64,000 bases of DNA from Pararhizobium mangrovi (GTDB lineage: Bacteria > Pseudomonadota > Alphaproteobacteria > Rhizobiales > Rhizobiaceae): positions 62,001 to 126,000 of the forward strand of contig NZ_VHLH01000008.1 in assembly GCF_006516965.1 (NCBI RefSeq). The letters are read 5' to 3'. The number at the start of each line of letters is the position of its first letter. Positions within the stretch are counted from its first letter, which is position 1. The notes under the pieces are model-generated. The model made no database searches. It saw nothing but the letters and a program-made list of their open reading frames with translations, and was not told the DNA's origin. The translations under genes and the position numbers were made by a program. Below, one piece after another: positions 56,149-64,000 of the stretch.

Positions 56149-57039
56149 ATGGACGAAATCGGCGATTTCTTCGGCGTAAAGCCGTTCGAGCTTGCCCGTC
56201 CGGCACGCCAGTGCGTGCCTTTCGTCTTCAATTCGCCCCATAGCGGGCGGGTCTATCCTGCCGGTTTTCTGGAGCAGGCTCGTCTCGATGCGCGCACCAT
56301 TCGCCGTTCGGAGGACTATTTCGTCGACGAGTTGTTCGCTTCGGTCGTCTCCTGCGGTGCGCCCCTGCTTTCGGCCAACTTCCCGCGGGCCTATCTCGAC
56401 GTCAATCGCGAACCCTACGAACTCGACCCGCGCATGTTCGACGGGCGGCTGCCTTCCTTCGCGAACGTTTCCTCGCTCCGCGTGGCCGGCGGGCTCGGCA
56501 CCGTCCCGCGCGTCGTTGCCGAAAGCATGGAGATCTATCGCCGGCGGCTGCCGGTCGAGGAAGCGCTGCGCCGCGTCGAAACGCTCTACCGGCCCTACCA
56601 CGAGACGCTGCGCGGCCTGGTCCTGGAAAGCCGAACGGCTTTCGGCCATGCGGTGCTCGTCGATTGTCATTCCATGCCGGCGAGCGTGCGTGCACCGGGC
56701 GGAACGGGCCGGCCGGACTTCATCGTCGGCGACCGCTTCGGCACCAGTGCAGCACCTGAACTCACACGCACCGCGGTGCTGCTTCTGAAGGGCATGGGGT
56801 ATGCCGTCACGCAGAACAAACCCTATGCCGGGGGCTTCATCACCGAGCATTACGGCCGGCCGAACCGCGGGATCCACGCCCTGCAGATCGAGATCAATCG
56901 CGGGCTCTACGTCGACGAGGCGACCTTGCGGCGCAAGGCCGGTTTCGCGGCACTCGCCGACGATCTCGGCCGGTTCTGCCGCGCACTGACGCAGATCGGC
57001 CTCGATGCGCCGGACGCTCCGCCGCTCGCCGCCGAATGA
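56149..57039 (+). CDS. hutG: N-formylglutamate amidohydrolase
   Basis: A 296-residue zinc hydrolase that releases formate from N-formylglutamate, the end of one histidine-degradation route. The family blocks are FVFNSPHSGRVYP near residue 25, RRSEDYFVDELF, ANFPRAYLDVNREPYELD, VLVDCHSMP, and ITEHYGRPNRGIHALQIE near the end. No other hut gene is here. It sits beside cpdR as in Sinorhizobium. ATG 56149 or 56137 are both possible. Confidence 0.9.
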   Translation: MDEIGDFFGVKPFELARPARQCVPFVFNSPHSGRVYPAGFLEQARLDARTIRRSEDYFVDELFASVVSCGAPLLSANFPRAYLDVNREPYELDPRMFDGRLPSFANVSSLRVAGGLGTVPRVVAESMEIYRRRLPVEEALRRVETLYRPYHETLRGLVLESRTAFGHAVLVDCHSMPASVRAPGGTGRPDFIVGDRFGTSAAPELTRTAVLLLKGMGYAVTQNKPYAGGFITEHYGRPNRGIHALQIEINRGLYVDEATLRRKAGFAALADDLGRFCRALTQIGLDAPDAPPLAAE

Positions 57040-57062
57040 GCGGCGGACTGCAATCTGCGCAG

Positions 57063-57088
57063 AAAAAAAACCGCGCCCGAAGGCGCGG
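57063..57088 (-). terminator. Rho-independent terminator of the small RNA
   Basis: CCGCGCC-TTCG-GGCGCGG followed by eight Ts when read on the minus strand. It cannot serve hutG, which runs the other way, and no protein gene on the minus strand lies directly upstream. Confidence 0.9.
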
Positions 57089-57140
57089 CAAGTCTAGGGA
57101 GGAAACGCCCAAGGAGGGCCACGCGGCACCAGACCGCGTA
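57063..57140 (-). ncRNA. Small RNA of the suhB/MmgR (alpha-r8) type
   Basis: On the minus strand between hutG and the hisN-type gene. A TTGACA element (57169-57174) and GGATAA (57144-57149), about 19 bases apart, precede a predicted transcript of about 78 bases. It would fold as a first hairpin (ACGCGG/CCGCGT), a second (GCCC-TCCTT-GGGC), a single-stranded GTTTCCTCCC anti-Shine-Dalgarno-like stretch and a final GC hairpin with eight Ts. From memory, the S. meliloti MmgR RNA has this size and place, next to an inositol monophosphatase-type gene, and the Rfam suhB motif is defined there. MmgR limits polyhydroxybutyrate storage. The spacer is longer than ideal. Confidence 0.75.
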
Positions 57141-57188
57141 CCGTTATCCTGCGTGCGCGCAGCTTCCCTGTCAACAGAAAATGCTTAC

Positions 57189-57210
57189 AATTTTTGCATG
57201 CTCAAAAATT
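57189..57210. promoter_or_regulatory. Perfect 8-bp inverted repeat between the small RNA promoter and hisN
   Basis: AATTTTTG-CATGCT-CAAAAATT, a 22-bp near-palindrome in a GC-rich region. It lies 15 bases upstream of the small RNA -35 element and about 87 bases upstream of the hisN start, so a protein bound here could act on either. No matching regulator is known to me. Confidence 0.4.
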
Positions 57211-57296
57211 TGCCAACGGGTGCGCCGATTGTGCATGCGGAGCCTTGAATCGAAGCGTTTCGATCGTGCGTACATTCATTCGAACGGAGACCGATA

Positions 57297-58070
57297 GTGT
57301 CAGCCGACTTCGCTTTTCTCGAAGAACTCGCCGAGGCTGCCGCGCGCGAGACGCTTTCGCGCTTTCGCCAGCCGATCGACGTCGCGAACAAGGAGACGGG
57401 CGGCTTCGATCCGGTCACGGAAGCCGACCGAGCGGCCGAAACGGCAATCCGCGACCTGATCGGCGAGCGCTTTCCCGAAGACGGCATTCTCGGCGAGGAA
57501 CACGGTTCCGCCTCCGCCGACAGCGCGCGCCTGTGGGTCATCGATCCGATCGACGGCACGCGCGCCTTCATCTCCGGCCTTCCGGTATGGGGCACGCTCG
57601 TCGGCCTCTACGAAGACGGTCGTGCCGTGCTCGGCATGATGGACCAGCCCTTTACCGGCGAGCGGTTTCTCGCTGGCGGGGAGGGTGCGGTGCTGCGCAC
57701 GGCCTCGGGCGAGCGGCCGCTTGCCGTGCGCGACTGCGAAACGCTTTCCCGCGCGACACTCTTCACCACTTCGCCGAAACTGCACACGGGGGCGAACGCC
57801 GAGCGCTACGAGCGGCTCGAGCAGGTCGTGCGCCTGCCGCGCTATGGCTGCGACTGCTATGCCTTCGCGCTGCTTGCCGCCGGCCACGTCGATCTCGTCG
57901 TCGAATCGGGGCTGAAGCCTTACGACATCGCCGGTCTCATTCCGCTCGTCGAGCGTGCGGGCGGCGTGGTGACGACGTGGACCGGCGGACGACCGGAACA
58001 GGGCGGTGATATCGTCGCTGCCGGTAGCGCGGCCGTTCACGAGGCGGCTCTCGCCGTGCTCGGCGACTGA
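57297..58070 (+). CDS. hisN: Histidinol-phosphatase, inositol-monophosphatase family (HisN type)
   Basis: A 257-residue Mg-dependent phosphatase. The metal motifs are EEHG, DPIDGTRAFISG (about residue 84) and GLKPYDIAGLIPLVERAGG. The FISGLPVWGTLVGLY segment is typical of the HisN branch, which dephosphorylates histidinol phosphate in actinobacteria and rhizobia, rather than SuhB; either activity is possible. GTG 57297 has CGGAGA upstream. It follows the small RNA locus. Confidence 0.85.
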   Translation: MSADFAFLEELAEAAARETLSRFRQPIDVANKETGGFDPVTEADRAAETAIRDLIGERFPEDGILGEEHGSASADSARLWVIDPIDGTRAFISGLPVWGTLVGLYEDGRAVLGMMDQPFTGERFLAGGEGAVLRTASGERPLAVRDCETLSRATLFTTSPKLHTGANAERYERLEQVVRLPRYGCDCYAFALLAAGHVDLVVESGLKPYDIAGLIPLVERAGGVVTTWTGGRPEQGGDIVAAGSAAVHEAALAVLGD

Positions 58071-58110
58071 TTCGTTCGTCCGATCGGCCTGTCGCCGTTT
58101 GCAGAGGCCT

Positions 58111-59097
58111 TCAGTCGGCGTCCGTCTCCGCCGCATGGAGCATCGAAGGACGATCCGATGTCGCCTTGCCGGCGAAGAAGGTCTCGATGGCGGCCAGGGC
58201 CTGGGCGCGGTAGAGATCGCGTTCCTGCAGGATTTCGTGCCGGGCACCGTCGATCGCCATCAGATGGCCGGCGCGGAAGCGCTCGTCCATCGCTTCGAGC
58301 GCGGTTGCCGGCACGATCGTGTCACGCGTGGCGGCGAGCACGAGGGTCGGCACGGAGATGCGGGTCAGGAACGCCTGCTGGTTCACGGTATCCATCGCGC
58401 CCATCGTTTCCGCAAGCCAGCGTACGGTCGGGCGCCCGAGTGCAAGGCCCGAATGCTGCGTGACGATAGCGCGGTTGCGTTCGAAACGGGCCCGATCGCT
58501 GGTCAGCCCGTTGCCTTCGAAAGGAGGGGCGACGGGACGTGTCCCGACCGCCCGGGTGCCGAACCCGGCAAGGTTGGCAAGTCGCAACAGCGCGGCGAGG
58601 CGCCGTGCCGCGGAGCGCCGGCGGGCAAGCGCCACGAATGGCGCGCAAAGCACCATCCGCTCGATCGTTCCGCCGAGTTCCGGCGCCGCGGCAAGCGCGA
58701 TGAGGCCGCCGGTGGAATGGCCGATGAGGTAGAGGGGGCGCGGCGCCCACGGTTCGACGATGGTTTCGAGAAAACTCCGCAGATCGCCGACGTAATCGGA
58801 GAAACGCCGAACGTGGCCTTCGCTGCGGCCATTCACGAGGCGACCCGAATCACCCTGGCCGCGCCAGTCGAACGTCGCAACGGCAAAACCGAGCGCGTCG
58901 AGGTCGCGTACCGTTTCGAAATACTTTTCGATGCATTCGTTGCGGCCGTGAAGCAGGACGACGGTGCCGCACGGGTTCTGGCCGCCGTGCGAAAAGAGGG
59001 CGTAGCGCAGGCTGGTGCCGTCGACGCCTTCGAAGCGTCCGGCACGCGCGGTCTCCGGAATGGGATTTCCGGCGGTGGCGTAGAGCGTCGCGTCCAT
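58111..59097 (-). CDS. Alpha/beta hydrolase, lysophospholipase/monoacylglycerol lipase type
   Basis: A 328-residue serine hydrolase. The oxyanion region is VVLLHGRNECIEKY, then FDWRGQGDSGRL, nucleophile Ser in LIGHSTGGLIAL, Asp in AATRDTIVP and His in DGARHEILQE. This pattern is the PldB/monoacylglycerol-lipase group. No signal peptide, so probably cytoplasmic or membrane-associated. The convergent hisN gene ends 40 bases away. Confidence 0.87.
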   Translation of the reverse strand: MDATLYATAGNPIPETARAGRFEGVDGTSLRYALFSHGGQNPCGTVVLLHGRNECIEKYFETVRDLDALGFAVATFDWRGQGDSGRLVNGRSEGHVRRFSDYVGDLRSFLETIVEPWAPRPLYLIGHSTGGLIALAAAPELGGTIERMVLCAPFVALARRRSAARRLAALLRLANLAGFGTRAVGTRPVAPPFEGNGLTSDRARFERNRAIVTQHSGLALGRPTVRWLAETMGAMDTVNQQAFLTRISVPTLVLAATRDTIVPATALEAMDERFRAGHLMAIDGARHEILQERDLYRAQALAAIETFFAGKATSDRPSMLHAAETDAD

Positions 59098-59192
59098 GGT
59101 CGTCCGGTCTGCCGTGATCGTCGAGGGAAGAGTGCCTCGATCGTCTTAAGGTTCCGTGGCGCGCGAATCCACCAACCTGCGAACAAGGAAAT

Positions 59193-59243
59193 GAGGTCGG
59201 AAACCTACCCGCCAGCCCCGACGAATGGCAGGTCTCCGACCTC
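59193..59243. other. Long imperfect stem-loop in the 59098-59468 gap
   Basis: GAGGTCGG and CCGACCTC are perfect complements 35 bases apart, and inside them ACCT pairs with AGGT and GCCA with TGGC. The 51-base element is symmetric, so it could fold on either strand. No T-run follows. The rest of this 371-bp stretch shows nothing I can name. Confidence 0.4.
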
Positions 59244-59468
59244 GGCGGCCAGAGAGGAAGGGACGTTGCACTCCAGCCGATCAGGAAATTGCTTCCCCAA
59301 TGCTGGCCAATCTAGAGGGTGCCGTCTGAACGCGATCCGAACCGACCATTCATAATCTGTTCATCTGAAAATTCGGCGGATCGTCGCCTTCGCCATGCGC
59401 GATGCGGGACCGAAGAGTGCGCGTTTTTGGCGAGCCGAACAAAATATCCGAAAGGGGATTGACACGGG

Positions 59469-59497
59469 CTTGAACGCTTCGAAACGGCCCACCATCT
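59469..59497 (+). promoter_or_regulatory. RpoH (sigma-32)-type promoter of the small heat-shock gene
   Basis: CTTGAA, 17 bases, then CCATCT. This fits the alphaproteobacterial heat-shock promoter pattern (CTTG...CCATNTA). The start site would be near 59505, giving a leader of about 95 bases. Confidence 0.65.
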
Positions 59498-59499
59498 AC

Positions 59500-59600
59500 C
59501 GTCTTGCAGGCGCCGAAAGGGTCTGCCGACCGCACGACGGGCTCGCCGAGACGGGAGCCTTCGGTCGATCCAGGAACCAGTCGCTCTTCAGGAGGACATC
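59500..59600 (+). promoter_or_regulatory. ROSE-like RNA thermometer in the hsp20 leader
   Basis: The leader ends in TCGCT (59581-59585), a CTTC loop and AGGAGG (59590-59595), five bases before the start. The U-Y-G-C-U element facing the ribosome site is the hallmark of ROSE thermometers, which hide the ribosome site at low temperature. The upstream part can form further hairpins (e.g. CGCCGA around 59510 and GCTCGCC later) but I could not fold it exactly. Confidence 0.5.
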
Positions 59601-60074
59601 ATGCGTCACGTCGACTTTTCCCCCCTTTATCGCTCCACGGTCGGTTTCGATCGTCTCTTCACCATGCTCGACAGCCTTGCCCAGCCGGATCAGGCGCAGG
59701 GCCAGAGCTATCCGCCCTACAACATCGAACGTACCGGCGAGAACGCCTATCGCATCACGATGGCCGTTGCCGGCTTCGGCGAGGACGAGCTTTCGATCGA
59801 GGCCCGCGAGCATATCCTGACCGTCACCGCCGAGAAGGCGTACGAGGATGGTAGCGAGCAGAACGAGATGCTGTATCGCGGCATCGCCAAGCGCGCCTTC
59901 GAGCGCCGCTTCCAGCTTGCCGAACACGTCGAGGTCAAGGGCGCTTCGCTGAAGAACGGCCTTCTGCACATCGATCTCGTCCGCGAGATCCCGGAAGCCA
60001 TGAAGCCGCGCAAGATCGCCATTTCGGACACGTCCGAGGTCGAGGCGACGCAGATCGAGGCGCACACCGCCTGA
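59601..60074 (+). CDS. Small heat-shock protein, Hsp20 (IbpA family)
   Basis: A 157-residue chaperone with an alpha-crystallin domain (about residues 38-135): YPPYNIERTGENAYRITMAV at its start, ILTVTAEK in the middle and LLHIDLVREIPEAMKPRKI at the end, which carries the I-x-I-like tail. DRLF near residue 17 is typical of rhizobial class A Hsp20. It holds unfolded proteins for refolding by DnaK/ClpB. Regulated by the upstream RpoH promoter and probably a thermometer. Confidence 0.94.
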   Translation: MRHVDFSPLYRSTVGFDRLFTMLDSLAQPDQAQGQSYPPYNIERTGENAYRITMAVAGFGEDELSIEAREHILTVTAEKAYEDGSEQNEMLYRGIAKRAFERRFQLAEHVEVKGASLKNGLLHIDLVREIPEAMKPRKIAISDTSEVEATQIEAHTA

Positions 60075-60100
60075 TTTCGCACGATCGTATGGACATCAAG

Positions 60101-60130
60101 ACGGCGCCCGTTCGGGCGCCGTTTTCGTTT
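60101..60130 (+). terminator. Rho-independent terminator after hsp20
   Basis: ACGGCGCCCG-TT-CGGGCGCCGT hairpin (10-bp stem) followed by TTTCGTTT, 27 bases after the stop codon. Confidence 0.85.
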
Positions 60131-60155
60131 GTGCGATGTATAAACCTGAAAGAAT

Positions 60156-61205
60156 CTAGCCGAGGCTTTCGAGCAGACGATCGACGTCGCCTTCGGAGGA
60201 GGCGAAGCTCGTGACCATGCGGGCCATCATTTCGTCCTCGCCGATTTCGCTTCGAACTGCGCGTGGCGGCATCCAGTCCATGACGACGGCGCCGGCGGTA
60301 CGAAGGGAATCGACCCTTGCCTTTTCGATGATCGGAAAGAGCTCGTTGGTCTGCGTTTCCCAGCCGAGGCGGGCATGGTCGCTCGCCGCGATGCCGGCGC
60401 GCAACCGGTCGGCCATGGCGTTTGAATGGCGGGCGAGATCGAGCCAGAGGTCGTCCTCGAAATAGGCGTCGAACTGCGCCGCGACGAACCGGCTCTTGGA
60501 AAAGAGCTGCGCCGCCCGCTTGCGGATGAACGGCACGTCGCGCGCCATCTCCGGGTTCATGAAGACGAGTGCCTCGGCGCACCAGCAGCCGTTCTTCGTG
60601 CCGCCGAAAGAAACGATATCGACCCCGCGCTTCCACGTCATTTCGGCCGGAGAAAGGCCGAGATGAACGAGCGCGTTGGCAAAGCGCGCACCGTCCATAT
60701 GCAGCGGCAGGCCGTAGCGCTTGGCGATGCCGGCGATGCGTTCGATATCCTCCGGCGCGTAGACCGTTCCGACCTCGGTCGGTTGCGTCATCGTGATGGC
60801 CATCGGCTGGCCGGTATGCACCACGCCCGGCGCGAAGCGCGCCACTTCGGCCTCCAGGGCGTCGGTGTCCATCCGGCCCGCCGCACCGTCGATCGGTACG
60901 AGGCGCGCGCCGTTGGTGAAGAATTCCGGCGCACCGCATTCGTCCTCGATGACGTGCGCCTCCGAGTGGCAGAAACTGACGCCGCCGGGCCGATTGACGC
61001 TGGCGAGTGCCAGCGAATTGGCGGCCGTTCCGGTGCCGACGAAGAATACGGCGACCTCGCGTTCGAAGAGGGTGTTGAAGCGCTCCTCGATCTTTCGGTC
61101 GAGATCGCTCGTGCCGTAGGCTGCGGCGAAGCCGCCGGCATGGCGGGCAAGCGCCTCGCCGATCGCGGGATGGGCGCCGGCCCAGTTGTCGGAAGCAAAG
61201 ATCAT
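60156..61205 (-). CDS. ltaE: Low-specificity L-threonine aldolase
   Basis: A 349-residue PLP enzyme that splits threonine or allo-threonine into glycine and acetaldehyde. Family start IFASDNWAGAHPAI, then YGTSDLDRKIEERFN, GTGTAANSLAL, LHMDGARFANAL, and the PLP lysine K204 in VSFGGTKNGCW. ATG 61205 has GAGG upstream; the open frame beyond it is not similar to the family. Monocistronic; the convergent hsp20 terminator is near its end. Confidence 0.92.
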   Translation of the reverse strand: MIFASDNWAGAHPAIGEALARHAGGFAAAYGTSDLDRKIEERFNTLFEREVAVFFVGTGTAANSLALASVNRPGGVSFCHSEAHVIEDECGAPEFFTNGARLVPIDGAAGRMDTDALEAEVARFAPGVVHTGQPMAITMTQPTEVGTVYAPEDIERIAGIAKRYGLPLHMDGARFANALVHLGLSPAEMTWKRGVDIVSFGGTKNGCWCAEALVFMNPEMARDVPFIRKRAAQLFSKSRFVAAQFDAYFEDDLWLDLARHSNAMADRLRAGIAASDHARLGWETQTNELFPIIEKARVDSLRTAGAVVMDWMPPRAVRSEIGEDEMMARMVTSFASSEGDVDRLLESLG

Positions 61206-61485
61206 GGTACCTCGGTCTCGCTCTTTATTCGCGCAGACGACGATCCGATGGGATGATCCGCGGACCGCGGCGGGAGTTGCCCTCGGCTTATCCCCGTTGC
61301 CGCACCGCGGCAAGGCATGCCGGCCGCGGTTCGCGGGCGCGGCAAGTTTGCGTTGGCCAGGGTCGCTTCGTCGTGCGAAAATTGCGCGAAAGGGCGGCGC
61401 AACGAAAGATAGAGGCTCTAACGCGATTTTGCTGCTTGTGGACGGCTTGCGTATTCGCAGGTTTTCTGGCAATAGAAGGCCTCGA

Positions 61486-61506
61486 TAGGACAGGAATGCT
61501 GTCCTA
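61486..61506. promoter_or_regulatory. Perfect 8-bp inverted repeat upstream of gltB
   Basis: TAGGACAG-GAATG-CTGTCCTA, 21 bp, in the 612-bp gap between ltaE and gltB. It lies about 50 bases ahead of a possible -10 (CTATAC at 61553-61558). A dimeric regulator such as an Lrp- or NtrC-linked protein could bind, but the sequence fits none that I know. As a hairpin it lacks a T-run. Confidence 0.5.
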
Positions 61507-61638
61507 ATTCGGCGTTTTGCGGTCGGAGACCTGCTTTAGTCCGACAAGCGCCCTATACTGGGTGGAGTTTCCGCGGGAAGGACGAAGTGACTCGCGTGAG
61601 GAAGCGCCGTCGATCGGGCGGTCCGGCGGACTGCCGAT

Positions 61639-61676
61639 GCTTCGTTACGCCGGGGCCGACGCTTCGTTACGCCGGG
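61639..61676. repeat. Two direct repeats of 16 bases in the gltB leader
   Basis: GCTTCGTTACGCCGGG occurs at 61639-61654 and again at 61661-61676, spaced 22 bases (two helical turns). They are 142-179 bases before the gltB start, downstream of the presumed promoter, so they would be in the leader RNA. Role unknown. The other parts of the 61206-61817 gap show nothing I can name. Confidence 0.6.
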
Positions 61677-61817
61677 AACGCGTCACGACGCGGGCATACC
61701 GCTCGAAGATCCGGCCATGCGGTGACGGCCGTCCTTCCGCCCATCGGGGAGGAAGGGGAAAAGCCGACCCCGGACAAGCCCGAATGGCTGCCGGTCGCGA
61801 GGAAGGAGACAGGGACG

Positions 61818-64000
<2,183 letters not shown>

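Overview
This 64-kb window is chromosomal sequence from a high-GC alphaproteobacterium, most likely of the order Hyphomicrobiales (Rhizobiales). The evidence is the gene content and local order: a glgP-glgB-glgC-glgA-pgm-glgX glycogen operon, a cpdR / N-formylglutamate amidohydrolase / small RNA / hisN-type phosphatase block, rhizobial-looking promoters, and a small heat-shock gene with a sigma-32-type promoter and a ROSE-like leader. I see no insertion sequence, phage gene, CRISPR array or rRNA. One tRNA-Val(GAC) is present. Both window edges cut genes (ettA at the left, gltB at the right).

Layout. 1-6.9 kb: housekeeping genes (ettA end, tam, a Gfo/Idh oxidoreductase, pncB), an unexpected soluble calcium-activated-nucleotidase (animal apyrase) homologue and a TraB/GumN protein. 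6.9-13.1 kb: a polar amino-acid ABC transporter, a divergent BetI-like TetR regulator, a PLP aminotransferase and an XRE-type regulator. 13.3-21 kb: a CocE-type hydrolase followed by a five-gene Dpp/Opp-type peptide ABC transporter. 21-22.7 kb: a TPR lipoprotein and a MaoC-like hydratase. 22.8-34.1 kb: the glycogen operon. Its glgX has no ATG, GTG or TTG start in the right place and probably uses ATT. 34.2-36.4 kb: a lytic transglycosylase and a YeiH-family membrane protein.

36.4-53.1 kb is the most interesting part: a dense cluster that fits a complete bacterial sphingolipid (ceramide) pathway with head-group and export functions. It has homologues of all five known ceramide-synthesis genes: serine palmitoyltransferase, its dedicated acyl carrier protein, an acyl-ACP/AMP ligase, a ceramide-reductase-like SDR and a GNAT-type ceramide synthase. 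Around them lie a DAG-kinase-like lipid kinase, a TAM41/Mmp37-like CDP-lipid synthase, a CDP-alcohol phosphatidyltransferase with an extra N-terminal domain, two nucleotidyltransferases, a metallophosphoesterase, a HIT protein, an LptF/LptG permease pair that sits away from any lptD, a Wzx-like flippase and a CDP-glycerol-glycerophosphotransferase-like protein. Read together: make ceramide, phosphorylate it, activate it with CTP, attach an alcohol phosphate, and export the product.

53.4-64 kb: a DUF2147 protein, an MFS exporter, tRNA-Val, cpdR, N-formylglutamate amidohydrolase, a small RNA of the suhB/MmgR type with its own promoter and terminator on the minus strand, hisN, an alpha/beta hydrolase, a small heat-shock protein, low-specificity threonine aldolase, and the first 727 codons of gltB behind a 612-bp regulatory-looking region with a perfect inverted repeat.
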